The notes: generated from the letters alone by a model not told the origin. A stretch of 64,000 nucleotides of DNA from Epiperipatus broadwayi (GCA_028023455.1 JAQFVV010012394.1:29279010-29343009); one strand, 5' to 3'. Counted from the first letter of the stretch, positions 46,707 to 59,999 are shown. Translations and numbers: made by a program.

Positions 46707-48520
46707 CAATTAAATTACATATTTAAACAAGTGTGACCAATCATTTCATACATTTACTTAACTATGCCAATGTTATTAATAAAATATTATTTATAATCAT
46801 GGAATGAATCGTATGCTAGCATACTACTTTTGTACAAAACCATCACATTCACATTGTTGTATATCAAAATAAGATAAACCAAGGGGAAAACTTGTGATAA
46901 TACTACATTTTGATTATTGTGTGGTGTAAAAATTAAATATTAACAAGATATTTTTTAATTTACCATTTAAGTTCTAAAAAGCAGGCATAAAGTTTCAGTC
47001 AGAAAGTTGGTATAAATTTTGTATTCTGAGAGTAAAAAAAAAGCTTTGTTAATCTGAATTTAAATGTTGGTTTTCAATTAACTGAAGCATTAAAATCCCA
47101 AAACTCTATTTCCTATTTCAAAGACAGTCTGTAATATCAAATTATTTTAAGATGTTTGTAAACTGTAATCATATTGTATAATAGCTTAATGAGATATCAG
47201 TTATATCTTGAAACGAATCATGGAAGTTATAAAAATCATTAGATGATTTTATCTATTCAGATATAATTTCATCTTGACAGCAATAATAATAAAAAATATC
47301 ATAGAAAAACTTGTAGAAATTTCAACTAAAATATATAGATTCACTAATGGCTTTATACAATGTTTCAACTCTGCCACAATAGCCATATCATGTGATTTGT
47401 GGTTTGTATTTGTCCACATATATATAGATCAATAGCTGCAAAATTATGGGCACAATAACTAAGTCAGTTGATATTCCAATTGCAGCTACAAAGATCAGTT
47501 CCAGATGAATAACATGTTGGATTAAGAAAAGGAAATGTTTGAAACCTTATAAAAAATCCATATTATGCCATAATTATTCAACTGTAGATTTTTGGTTAAA
47601 TATCTAAATGGGATATCATAATTTCAAGTTGAGTGTTAGAGTGTGAACTAGCATCTTGAGATGTTTAATAGATTTTTAAACATTTTCTGTGACAGATTTC
47701 TCTTTGGATACTTAGTGGAGGAATGTGTGAAAAAACAGGAAGTGACTGCAAATAGAAGTCTTGAGAGAATCAGTAATATTTATCATAGTAATATTTAATT
47801 GATTATTTAAATATTTAATGTAAGGAAGCTTTTTTCCAATTCAAGGATACAATATTCACTAAAGAAATATACTGATCCTAAAGAAATTGACCATAAAGTA
47901 TTTGCATCACAACTTCAAGAATTGCCAGCCAGCTTTCCAAGCAGATTATTCCTAGAAATTAATTTCATTCTCATCTTTAGATAAACAAGAAAAATAAGTT
48001 TAGGCTACAATTCAAGATTATTCCTAAATAACATAGAGGAAGTATTATGTTTTATTTCATTATTGCCAAAAGTTATATTCAGATTTAGACCGATGCTCAT
48101 TATTGTTTATATGAAAAGATGAGCAAGCTATCTTCATTGTGTTAAGAATAAGACACCAATCTTTGAACATTTTTTTTTCAGATATTAGGAAATCAGAAAA
48201 GGCAACCAAGTGCTAACATTTCTTTATTATCAATGGTGGTTTGTCGATATTTTAGCATTATTCATTATAGCAAATTAATATTCAGAGATATATAATATAC
48301 TTTAATTATTATTTTATATCATTAATACTGTAATAGAATTATAGATGAAAAATTAATATTCACAGATTACAATTCAATTCTCTCCCTCCAGTAGATGAGT
48401 GTCATAAGTTTTTCTGACCAGCAATTATTTGAATACTTATGTAAGTTTAATAAAATCAACAATATATCACATGATTCCAGCTAACAGATTCTCTTATGCA
48501 GCAAATTTATTTCTCCTACT
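46707..48520. other. AT-rich spacer
   Basis: No gene is recognised. Some stretches at 47350-47600 and 48060-48240 are less AT-rich and might be decayed retroelement sequence, but no motif could be read. Confidence 0.35.
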
Positions 48521-48525
48521 TCAGT

Positions 48526-48670
48526 ATTGCCACCTAGTGTAAGCTTGACTAATCAATAGATGTCATATGGCAGTTCTTGGGATAAAGATAGGGTAGCACA
48601 GGATAAGGATTTATTAAGCGTTACCATCTGTATCTATTGCTAACTAAGGCTTACACAGATGGCAGGATTA
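48526..48670. repeat. Very diverged foldback relative of the 456-bp unit
   Basis: cagtattgccacctagtgta followed by agcttgactaatcaatagat matches the start of the 456-bp unit. It is repeated in inverted form at about 48625-48670 (tctattgctaactaaggctt). The internal part is unrecognisable. Confidence 0.5.
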
Positions 48671-49239
48671 GAGTACGAGAACTATGCTACATATAATTTT
48701 AAAAATAAAGTGTATATGATATATATATATATACAAGGCTGCCTATTTTTACTAAGATTGATTATATCATTATTATATCATTTTTTAATCATAAATGTTG
48801 ATTGATTATATAAAAGGTAATTTTGATAAACATTTTGTTTAGATAATAAAGGATATGTCATTTTATTCAAACCAGTTTTTTTTTAAATTTTGATGTTACA
48901 ATATTGACTTACATTCTTTTATTATAAAATATTCATTCAACGCTAATAAAGGAAAATGTTTGAACAATCGGAATAAAAATAGCAGATTCAGACATTTAAA
49001 GGTAATTAATTACCTGAGAGACATTTACAGTGTTAATAATTAATTAAATAATATTTGAATGATATAATAAAGTTTGCACAATTCTAAAAAAAAATTTTTT
49101 TTTTACAAATCGTTACAAAAAACGAGTAACTTGATATTATTCGAATAGAAAAACTGTAAAAATGATGTAAATAACATTTTTTGAATATATATATATACAC
49201 ACACGAAAGCAATGCACACCTAAATAATACAAACAATAT

Positions 49240-49480
49240 CAATTAAGAAACTCAGCCTGATATCAAAGCCATCTTTTTTTAACATTAAAGGCAGATCCTC
49301 TGGTTTAGCTATGAGTCTAATATGTTTAAATATATATTAAAGATTGCAACATAACTAGAGAAAGTGATATTATTAATTCAAAGAAATTTAAATAAGCCTC
49401 ATTAAAATGCAAATATAATCTGTTTTGAAAGTGGACTAACAAATAGTCAATTATAACTTTCAAATTTCACTGAAACTGTG
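49240..49480. repeat. Diverged copy of dispersed repeat family Y
   Basis: Follows the order seen at 30195-30480: aataatacaaacaatatcaa, then aacattaaaggcag, then attgcaacataactagagaa, then caaagaaatttaaataa. Confidence 0.45.
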
Positions 49481-49929
49481 TATTAGTTAGACAATAAAGT
49501 TAATAATTCTCAAGGTTTAAATTGGTTGATAAATTAAATACATGAAATCAATCCATAACTAAATAATACCAGGCAATATCAATTATATATATATATGTGT
49601 GTGATAATATGTTGTACTATTTCCATCAACTATCATTAAATATTGAATGTTTAGAAAATTTTTAAACTTTATTTAAACTTTTTCAAATATAAACAATTGT
49701 TAGTAATAACACACAAATAGATAACATAGGTTAGTAGATTACCTAAGGTTCTGAGTGGTATTGTGCTCTGTCCTACTTCAGGTGTTCATGGACTGATCCA
49801 TCACAATATTAGCATAGAAGTCAAACTTATACCTTTAGATGCTTGAATATTGAATTTTAAGGCAACATTTAAGCAAACTGAGCTATCTGCCAAAGGAAAC
49901 AGTCAGCATAAATGTAATCTATTTATTTA

Positions 49930-50885
49930 TGAGAGATAGTTATCCATCTGATTTCTCCATTTTTTAAATAATTTTTTAAGAGCAATATTAATTAGAGGTT
50001 TCCAGGTATTATGTATTACCACACTGGGTTGACTTATAGGATTGTTTGTCATTGCCATACGAATAGCTTCTTTGAATTTTCTTCTTTGTACCTTTTCCTT
50101 TCTATCCAATATTTTTGTATTTTCTCAATTAAATGTATATTCATTAGTACATACATGCTCTCCTATAATAGACCCATCTGTTTTTTTAATCATTAGTTTG
50201 TGTTCTTTCAATCATTGTTCAACAGGGTGACTGGTCTCACCAATATACTTCCTTCCACATTAACATGGTATTTCACAGATGCAGATTTTGTTTTTCAGCA
50301 TTTCAAGTTTACATTTTGTAGAAGTTAGAATTTCTCAAAGCTTAATTATGACTTTAGAAAGCTGTCCTAATATTATTATATTGATTGCAATTTTTATTTA
50401 ATTTGTCCATCATTTTTAATATGTATGAATATACTATGGTATCAATTATTGTTTTTCCTTTTGGTATCACTTTTTGCTGTCTATTAAAGGCTTTCTTGAT
50501 GGCAGCTGGTGGATAACCATTCTTCATGAGAATTTGTTCTATGTAGATCTTTTCATTTTCCAAATCACTGATTTTGAACAAACTTTTTTTACTCTGTTCC
50601 ATAGTGGTAGTACTGTTCCATGCTTTGTGTTTCTGGTGTGGTTGGATGAATATACCAAGTACTAATTAGCATGTGTTGGTTTGCTATAAACTGTTATTTT
50701 TATTTTGCCCTGAGGAGTCTTGTCACAAGATCATCTAAGACTGCCAGTTTTGTTCTCATTCTGATTTCAGTGTGAATTTAAATGAAGAAGATATATTGTT
50801 GATATTCATCCAGAATGACTGTAATTGTGCCTCATTATGTGGTCTTCCCATAAATGTACCATCAACATAGCAAAGCTACATTCCA
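49930..50885 (-). pseudogene. Penelope-like element: RT and GIY-YIG remnant
   Basis: The minus-strand order is: CYVDGTFMGRPHNEAQLQSF (from 50870), with the catalytic YVDD changed to YVDG at 50858-50869; an INNISSSFKFTLKSE block; a decayed FLDVL region; MKNGYPPAAIKKAFNRQQK (50602-50354); GIY-YIG domain CICEIPC-stop-CGRKYIGET (KYIGET at 50233-50253), with HKLMIKKTDGSIIGEHV following; then a C-terminal RKFKEAIRMAMTNNP tail (50109-49927). The domain order RT then GIY-YIG is diagnostic for endonuclease-bearing Penelope-like elements. Stops, frameshifts and the lost Asp make it dead. It is longer than the copy at 36.1 kb. Confidence 0.88.
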
Positions 50886-53780
50886 GAATGATTACTTCCA
50901 TTCAAAATTTTATTTATTTTGAATGAGAATTAACTAAAAAAACGCATTCAAAAAAATAAAACATAATTTATTGCATTATGTGTATTTTATTTTCTTACTC
51001 AAATATTGAATTGCACAAATTAATACTTATAATGAATACATAATTATATATTTGTTATTATTTATAAATTATAAATCGATATTGTGTAGTTTTATTGAAT
51101 TAAGATTTGAGAAAACAAAAAAATGTTTGTAATGCAATATTTACTAATTATTTCTTTGAATGTTTTATTGTGAATTCGTTATTGTCCATCATCGTACGTT
51201 AAACTGTTTTTGCGAATTGTAATTCAATAGATAAAATTGTTAATGAAGAGAATCATTCTTCATCTGTATGATTTCGCATTATCGTGATCAAAAAATACAT
51301 GACAAAATGTTTAAGTATACATGTTATACGTAGCTGAAAAATCTAATTCACCGCACAAGCACTGCTTCTACAATTATTTACTTCGTACATGATAGTCATT
51401 GTAGGTTAATTTACAGAGAGAGTGTGTGTGTGTGTGTGGGGGGGATAATTACATTTAGCAAAAGCTACAACATTTTATTTTTTGATTTTCACAGAAAATT
51501 TAGTTCACGTAGGTGCGGGGCTTTGATAAGCGCAGGGATTTGTGTGATTGCACTGTTGCACTGCTTTCAGGCCAGATTTTTCAGATGATATTTGAAGATA
51601 AGAAAATACTCTTCAAAAATAATATAGGTATATATGTATAAAAAGAAGGCTTAACATTTTAAAAATAAATATTTATTAATTTAAAAGAAAAGCAGAGAAA
51701 GCGTTATCGATGCAAATTTCTTGTTAATGTAGTCTCTCCTACATCGACGAATCACCAAAGCTGCTGGTTAAGTACATTTTTCATGCAATGCTAATTTAAA
51801 AAGACATGTCTATTGTGATCTTTTATATGTAGCATATAAAAAGAAAGAGAAAGATCCATAAACCCAATCCTGTTATATATAGCAAAACCCAAATTAAAGA
51901 CCATCATTATTGAAAGATATTTGTCATTGTCTACAATATTCTATCACGTGATTTGCCTCAACAGAAAAAAAAAAAACTAAAGTCATTTATCAATCAATTT
52001 ATTAATATCGTTTGAATAAAACTATAACGAGTTCAGAAGATATCTATTATAATCTATTGCTCCCAGTGTAGGAATCTGTCTATTGTGAACTGTATTAACA
52101 CATGGAGCTAGGATTCAGAAAAACCAGATTAAAACACTTGCGATTATAAAAAAAATCAGCTGGGTTGAGATGTTGGACATGCATGAGGAAACAATAAATA
52201 TTCTCTTTGAAACTGTATTAAAATACCTGTTTATATGTCAATGTATATATATTTTTATTGTTATTACTAGATTGTTTATACAAGTAAAAAAAAAATATTT
52301 TTTTTTAATGTAAATTGTTGATAAACTTTTCTTAAAACATTCCAATGTTAAAATAAAGTATTCACTAGATTTACTAAAGTTGCTTTTTTTTTTCTACTAA
52401 ACGCATCCTAATGTGAGACAAATTTAAATATAAACTTTGGTATTAAATTAGTAAAATTATTAAATCCCAAGATAGTTGAAAGAAATTAGATATTGTAATA
52501 GAGTATGATTTACCCCTAGGTATATGGTATTTTTCAATCATGGAGTGAGGTGGCACCATAGATCTGTTGATGTGATATATCCATAATAAATGAAAATATA
52601 TCTATATTGATGATGAGAAGGAGCTCTATCTTCAAATGATGATTTTCTTTGTTGTTGGTGGTGGCCAGGAAATATCATTAGTATCTGCATTAGGATATAT
52701 ATCTAATGTGGATCAAATTTGATCATCATTAACTGAGGTAAGTTTAATAAAGTTAAACAATGTTTTGCATCTTCTAGGTGGGCAATCTTTGGTGGGTAGA
52801 GTAAGGCCCAGAAAATATACTATTATATATATAAAACATTTTGCAGATTAATCTGTGTAAGATTTTAATTAGATATTCCAACGTTTGATTTGATCAGCCA
52901 AACATTCAACCGAGACAAAAATTTGAAGTTTCTTGAATATTTCCTTCCTGTAGAGGTTTATTATGTTCATACAAATGTTTTCATCTTATATGGATGAATC
53001 CGCAAAATATGTCTTTTATTTGTAACCCATAAAAACATTTGTTTGAACATAATGAATTTTTATCTCAGTTGAGGGCTTTTGTGATCAAGTCAAACGTTGG
53101 AATATCTAATTGAAATCTTACACGGATGAACTCGCAAAATACTTTTATCTGTATCCTATTGAATTCGCAAAATACGTCTTTTATCTGTACCCTGTAAAAC
53201 ATACATAAACTTATATATATATGCTTAAAAATTTTTGTGATATAAAATTGTTGAGTAAAATAAATTGCCAAGTAAACTTAAATATACTTTTTTTTTTTGC
53301 ACTATGCAGTCTTAAAAAATTACAGATGTTTGGTTTTATATTCGAATCAATTGAAAGGTTTGTGGAGAAACAATGTCTTAGGATATGATAATTTTTTATT
53401 ATATTTTACTGACTTTAATAAATAGTTTTTAAAAATTAGGACAAAAAGAAAAAACATGATAGGGAAACACAAAATTTAGATAACAAAAAAAAAAAGAAAA
53501 AAAGATTAACTAGAGATGCACTTAAAGAATAGAAATGTGTTTATGATTGCCTGTAAATATAGTCATATTTTGTACATTTCATTATTGGTGAAACCACCCA
53601 AATCCTTAAAACACCCATATCTATATTGTTGAAATTGTTATGATGATATGGATGGACTCTTATAGTCTTCAAACCTATTTGTGGTCACTGCAAAAAAATA
53701 CTCCATGATGAAAATTATCATCAACTAGGTTGTTGAGAACTACTATAAAGACTGGCATCTTTTATTTATTAAATAAAAAC
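50886..53780. other. AT-rich spacer with (TG)n
   Basis: A (TG)n tract lies at about 51420-51440. A less AT-rich patch at 51490-51780 and repeated pieces (gaattcgcaaaatacgtctt, gaactcgcaaaatacttt and gaatccgcaaaatatgtctt at about 53000-53190) are seen. No gene was recognised. Confidence 0.4.
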
Positions 53781-53799
53781 AATGTCATATATAAATTTT

Positions 53800-54960
53800 T
53801 AAAAGACATAAGTGGAGAAATAAAAAATTATTGGCAATGCTATATTCCAAATATCTAAATGATAAAGATGGTCCAGATGACTGAAAAATGCAATAATATT
53901 AATATTTAAGAAAAATAATAAAGATGATATTAGAAAATATAGACCTATCACTTCTATATAAAATCTTTATTAAGATAATTACAACTCATCTTCAGTGAAC
54001 TTTGGATTCTAACAAATCAAAATAACTAACAGAATTTAAAAGTGGTTTTGGCACAGCAGATCACATCCATGTATTGATTAAATTTATAGAAAAGATCAAT
54101 AAACATTAGTTGCCATTGAGCTTTAGAATTGGGTATTATGAAAAAACATTTAATTCTGTAAGTATTTAATGGAACATCCAAATATAGATTCAGGATATTG
54201 TCATATTTTGAAGAATATTTACCAAAAGGTAATAATGGTGATAAGATTTCATGGTAATATTAAGAAGATTGTCATTGGACAAGGTATATAATGGAGTGAT
54301 TTCATATCCCCAAAATGTTTTATGGTAGTTTTATACAAAATATTTTATGAATTATAATGGGAGGTTAAACAAATGGAAGTAATTGGATATTATTTAAGTC
54401 ATCTAGATATTCCTGATGAAGTGGTTGTTTTAGCAAATAATACTTCTGAGCTTCAGAAAAATGTTGAAAAGTTAAATGTGGAACTAAAGATAAATGCTAA
54501 AAAAACTAAAGCAAAGTTCAATGGATTTTCTCAGAAGAAGACAATGAATTAAAAATCATGAATTAAAGCAAGTTATCTGCTATAAAGATATTAGTCAGAG
54601 TATTAAATTAATTAAATTTGGGTGGAGTATCTTTGATAAAAATAACAGTATTAAAAGAAAATTTGATTAGACAGAACCAAAAATGTTTTAAAAAATGTTT
54701 CCAGTTCATATTTATGGATATGAGACATGGACTCTTAACAGAAAAGCAATACAAAGATTCTGACTATTCAACAAACTATGAAGAGATGTATATTAGAAGT
54801 AATAAAAAAATTGAAAATAAAATACACAGATATCATTGAAAGAATTAAAAGATCGATATGGAGTCGAGATAAAAATATTCCTAAAAGAGATGATAATAGA
54901 TGGACAGTGGAACTCTAAATTGAATCCCAAAAGATAAAAAAAAACATGGACTAAATTTGG
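53800..54960 (+). pseudogene. Heavily degraded RTE-like LINE reverse transcriptase
   Basis: Plus-strand blocks in order are DIRKYRPITS (about 53920), a FGTADHIHVLIK-like stretch (54045-54085), DSGYCHILKNIYQKVIMVIR (54190-54245), a KIVIGQGI-stop-WSDFISPKMF block equivalent to RRGVRQGDTISPKLF (54265-54325), LDIPDEVVVLANNTSELQKN (54405-54460, where the FADD active site is lost), LKINAKKTKAKFN, then a C-terminal RHGLLTEKQYKDSDYSTNYE block (54730-54780) like ETWTLTEK. There are many stops. The wording matches RTE-type LINEs common in invertebrates. Confidence 0.7.
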
Positions 54961-56455
54961 TGAGATGTTAATTCTTCAATGGATTAATAACAGTTGAAAA
55001 TAATGATGTCTATATATAATTGTGTTGATCATTGTTTAAGTTCAGGCTAAAAGGGAATGATTTTGACAGATTAATAATGTGAATATAAATCAAGAAAAGT
55101 CTGTGCTATTTTCTTAAGAATAAAGATTGCTTTCTGCAAGAAAATAAACAGTCAGAAAGATAAGAACACTTTAAATTTTGAACTTGATGTAATGCTGAAT
55201 ATAGAACTATATATTATATCAAAATTTTAAAAAATACAGTGGAGCCATAGACTATGCTGTATCTAACTATATGACATCAATTATACACTATCCAAAGAAA
55301 AATGCAAATAAATGGAATATATATATATATATAAAACAAATTAAAAAACTCTTTAAAATTCACAAATTTTGTGATATTTGGGCAGTCATTTTTTTTCTGA
55401 GCACTATAAATGATTACATTTAAAAACAAAAGTTATAAATAAATTTTAAATTATACCAGTGGCAGTTTCTCCTTCTTGGAGTGCCAAAAATAGTTATAGT
55501 CATTAATAAAATTTCTTTGGTTTATATTATAAGCACATACATTTTATTCTTCCTTTATTATCCTATCATAATTTGATGTGCAGTATTGTCTCTAATGTTT
55601 TTTAAAAGTGATGTTAAAAGTTTTACAAAATTTTAGAACATACTTAAAATCAATACTGACTTTAAAACATCAAAATAATTAGAGAGGTCACAGTTTCTTT
55701 AAAAACAGACTAGTCTATTATGTTTATATAAAGTAAAAGAATAATTGAAAAAAAAAGTGTCCGGAGCATATTTAATAGTAAAGAAAGTCAGTCATTTTTC
55801 TATTTACTTAATTTTAAAAATAAAAATACTATAGTGTAACGTTTTTTCGTCTGATTAGATCTCTGTTACACATATAAAATGCGTGAGTTGATCAAGTTAT
55901 GCCAAAGAGAAGAAAGTTGTATTTCTATTTTTAAAAAAACATATTTCCTGATCCACTCTACCTAGTAATTGTAACAATTTGTGCTATTAACAAAATCAGC
56001 TTTTAATTTATTTGATCGGGGCACCAGGATTCATATAAGAATCTGCTGAAATCTGTCACCAGCACGTCTCGCAAATTAAAAAGAAAAATGTTTTTGAAGA
56101 GATGGTATTAGATTTTACTGTGAACTAGAATTATTTTTTTTAAATATTATTATTCCTGGAACTTATTCATAACATATTGGCAAAGGTAAATTATATTTTT
56201 AAATATTACTAAACTAATATTAATAAATTTAATAAATACTAATAATTATTATTAATAATGCACAATGAAAAAGGTTGATAAAAGTAAAATCTCTTATTCT
56301 AACAAGCTAAAAAATATTTTTAAGTTAAATTGCAAATTAAATAAATTGGAGAGAACACACGCTAATCCAGACATGAATCCATTAACAAAAAAAAATAATA
56401 GTTACACAATTAATGAAAGTTCTTGGGTCAACAAGAGTCTCTTGATCAAATAAAA
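54961..56455. other. AT-rich spacer
   Basis: No gene is recognised. A 62-codon lysine/asparagine-rich frame at 56265-56453 looks like chance in AT-rich DNA. Confidence 0.4.
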
Positions 56456-56459
56456 TGAA

Positions 56460-56880
56460 AGTCTATATTGGGGTCCTATTATAAGCTTATTTTTTTAGAA
56501 TGGTTTGTCGACAATTTAGTCATAATCAGGAATAATAATGAGTCATAGCTTACTGGTAAGTTTAGTGAGTTCACGAAGCTTGTAGATTACTATGCATAGT
56601 TTTTTGGGTTAGAATGAGCTCGGCCATTGATTATAAGTTATTCTTGGTGCTGATTCTATAGGCTAGTCATGAAAGCTCCTCTGGTATCCATCTTCGGTAA
56701 CAATGTCAGCTAACGCTCCGGCCTACTCCCGCATGAATAATTAGTTCATTGTAGAGTGGTCTTAAATTGTTTAATCCAAGACCAGCCAAAAGAAATACAG
56801 ACAAGCCAAGATATTGATCAAACTGGCCCCCTCCTTTTTATACTAGAGGTCCAGTTTTCAGACTTCTGCGCATGTTATTG
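56460..56880. other. Less AT-rich block, possible old transposon
   Basis: About 420 bp are clearly richer in G+C than their flanks. The block contains ctagtcatgaaagctcctct, gctaacgctccggcctactc and a polypyrimidine-TATA-like cctcctttttatactag. No ends or domains could be identified. A solo LTR is one possibility. Confidence 0.3.
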
Positions 56881-57589
56881 TCATGGTGTTTTTGGTTCAT
56901 AATCTTGTACAGTCTTTACTCATTTTTCAATTACAAAGTTCTCTTTTTTTAGCAAATCTTTTGGCCATCTTTAATTAGCTAAAATATTTTTATTTTAGCT
57001 TATCTAGATTAGTGATTTGTGTGTCTTTTCTTCTCTCCAATTTTTACTTTTATTTTTAATTACATAAAAAAAAATACGAAAGACCATTTTAACTTTCACT
57101 GTACATTTTTAAAAAAATAAATTATACTAATAAAAAAAAATTAAGTTTACCCTTTTTTTTTAGCTTTTACCAAATGCCAATATATTTGTACCATATATAA
57201 ATAAACGGTACAATAGTTAATTTTCCTTCTTATTCTTATTGCTTCAATAAATTCACGAGAAAACACATATTTTATAAAATGTATATAAATACATTCTTTT
57301 AATTTATTATTAATAACTATAATATAATTTTTTAAAATTTTGTTTATAGTATAATTTTAATTTATAAATATGCATACTATACATATAAAAATTGTTGGAA
57401 TTATACATATGTGCACGTGTACATTTGTAGTTCAATAAACAATATGTTTTCTATTCTAATATTGTTTATCAATAAAACATGATCTATGATATGATATTTG
57501 CATAAGAGGAGCTTCAAACAAAATTTAGTTCAGCTCACATGATCAAATTCTATTTAATTAAATATCTTAATAATTCTTCCTCTTCATTT
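56881..57589. other. AT-rich spacer
   Basis: Nothing was recognised. Confidence 0.4.
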
Positions 57590-57770
57590 AATAAGCTAAA
57601 AATTATTTATTATATTTTAACCAAGATACAGCACTTCAAATTTTAATTAACAATTAATATATCCTTTCTTATTGAACACAAACACACGGAATAAACAATT
57701 CAATTTCATTCCCTTTCCCACAAATCTAATATGTTAAATATTCTTATAACTTTTCATTTCATTTATATAT
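57590..57770. repeat. Dispersed repeat family Z, copy 4
   Basis: aaaaattatttattatattt, then aaccaagatacagcacttca, then cacggaataaacaattcaat, then attccctttccc match copies 1-3 in order and orientation. Confidence 0.5.
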
Positions 57771-57860
57771 ACCTTAGTGACATGAAATATCTCACGTTGG
57801 TATATAAGACATTATACATTGAAAAGGTAGCATGAAGTTGAACTAATTATTTCATGCATT

Positions 57861-57900
57861 TGTTTTTAATCCCTTGGATTTGTTTTTAATCCCTTGGATA
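57861..57900. repeat. Perfect 20-bp tandem duplication
   Basis: tgtttttaatcccttggat(t/a) occurs twice head to tail, at 57861-57880 and 57881-57900. Confidence 0.9.
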
Positions 57901-59480
57901 ATGTAATTTTTCAAATTTATTTTGATTTTATATTTGTAATGAATAAAGTCTAATTTTTTACTTTCCAATTTTTACATCTTCTCCTGGAGATATAAATTCA
58001 ATAAATGAACTAGTCTAAAAATATAATATTAACTTCAGAAGTAAAAGAAAGATCAGTAAACAGAAGTAAATAGACAAGGTTTTAAATATATTTTTGAACA
58101 AATAGACAATGATTTTTCCAAAACTTATTATTTTTCATCGACTTTAATAATGCATAACTTTAAATAATGAAAATTTATATTATTATTTAAAATTTAAAAT
58201 TTGGATTTATAAAAATATCAAGAAAATATGGGTATGCATTGTTTTGATAGAAGGCATTAACATTTGTTTTCTCTCTGATATCAATGAAGTTTTCCTTAAC
58301 TAATTTTGTATTAAAAAGTATATAAATTACTTCAAGTATATAAATTATGTATCTAGAGTGCAACAATGCAATGCGTAAAGTGAAAGAGGCCTGTCACATT
58401 GTGAAAGGTAAGAATGCTATTAACAAGAAAGACTCCTGTATTCCCCTCTCTAAAAAATGGCATACTTAAGCAAATTATTAGCCATTCAATTATGCTAATC
58501 ACCCATTAACATTTCTTTTCTCTCTGCCAGTTTCCATGACTATAACTAATATAACTTAGTCAACAGTGCACTAGGCAAAAATTGCTAACTCCATAGATTT
58601 TAAGTATATCTCACATATATCTTTATGTATATTTACATTTCCTCAAGACATTGCATGCCAAAATTTTCAACATTACATTATTATTTTATGAAAAAAAATG
58701 TAAAAAAAATTTTTTTTATGAATTATTAGTTCTAATTAGCATACTAGATATCAGAAGTTATGGAGAATAAAAGCAGCAAAAATGTTTGAAGCCATATAAA
58801 AACAAAAAAAAAGAGTGCACGTAATATTCTGTAAAAATGAAGAAATGCACTATAAATTGTCTTATATTTTGTTTTATAGTAAAGACAAAAAATAAGTTTT
58901 ATATATAATATATTTTTTTTTTTAGTAAAATAATAAAGTTTTCATTTCTAAGTACACACATGACATTTATATTTGAATTTTATTAGATTTTAATAACTTT
59001 TCATCAGAAATTAGTCATATAAAATTACACTATCATCAAAAAGAAAACAAGATATAAATGCATTCTGCCAAACTGTCCTGGCAATATTGTGTTCAATTTT
59101 TTTATAATAAGTTCATCATTTTAAAGAGAATTTTCATTTTTTAAATTATATTTTATTAATAGACCTATAAATATATTATTTTTTGAGAAAATCATTATTC
59201 ATTTGTTTAATAAATAAGATCCTTTTTATTTGACTTCATTTCTATATATTTGGTTTATTGGTCTTTTTTATTTTATTTACTAAGTGATTTGTGATTTATT
59301 TTATTTTTTAGACTATTTTCATTTATTAAATTCATATTTCAACAAATAATGTAAAAAAAAAATAAATGAAAGTAGAACATAAGATTTTATTCATTAGAAA
59401 AATACAATCAAGAAAAATCTGAAAGATAATGTATAATCCAATGTTGTTGAGTTTAACATGCATCATGGGAAAATAAAACT
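57901..59480. other. AT-rich spacer
   Basis: No gene or family was recognised. Confidence 0.4.
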
Positions 59481-59560
59481 GATGTGATGTGATGTATTTG
59501 GCTTCTCCTTCAACGAAGTCAAACTGTCTTATTCTATGATTATACCTGTCACCTAGAAAT
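59481..59560 (-). mobile_element. 3' end of the same LINE family as 10.4-15.3 kb
   Basis: gatgtgatgtgatgt at 59481-59495, followed by gct(t/a)ctccttcaacgaagtc and attatacc, matches 10420-10482. It is a very short 5'-truncated copy that kept only the 3' end and the ACATC-type tail. Confidence 0.6.
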
Positions 59561-59901
59561 AAAAATAAAAACTAAATTAAAGATTTATTAAAAATTAAAC
59601 AGCATAAATATATATTGGACAAAAACTGATATTATATCTACAATATGGCAGACATTGTCACTTTGGTTTTTGACTGAAAAGGTTGTAGAAAAGATTAAAT
59701 TCTTTTATTGCATCTTTAAAAAGTATAAGAAAAAAATGATATTTTATGAAAAGTGCAGTGTAGTTGCTAATTATAATATATATATAGATAGTATTTTTCC
59801 AATCTCATAATAGAATAGGAGATATTTTTATTTATATCTATTTTTACTATGTTTGCATATAAAATTTATTTAATTAATATATATAATGTCAAAAAAAGAT
59901 G
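59561..59901. other. AT-rich spacer
   Basis: Nothing was recognised. Confidence 0.4.
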
Positions 59902-59999
59902 GGTAATGCTAAATACTTATATATATATATATAGTTATCAACATCTATTTGGTAATGCTAAATACTTATATATATATATATAGTTATCAACATCTATTT
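59902..59999. repeat. Perfect 49-bp tandem duplication
   Basis: ggtaatgctaaatacttata, the (TA)n, and agttatcaacatctattt are repeated once without interruption. This is a recent local duplication or possibly an assembly artefact at the (TA)n tract. Confidence 0.85.

Noticed and set aside
51720-51760. Structured small RNA (gtag...ctac hairpin)
   Set aside because: The stem is only a few base pairs and no family signature is present.
54618-54839. Independent 73-codon gene
   Set aside because: It reads as the C-terminal part of the degraded RTE-like LINE on the same strand.
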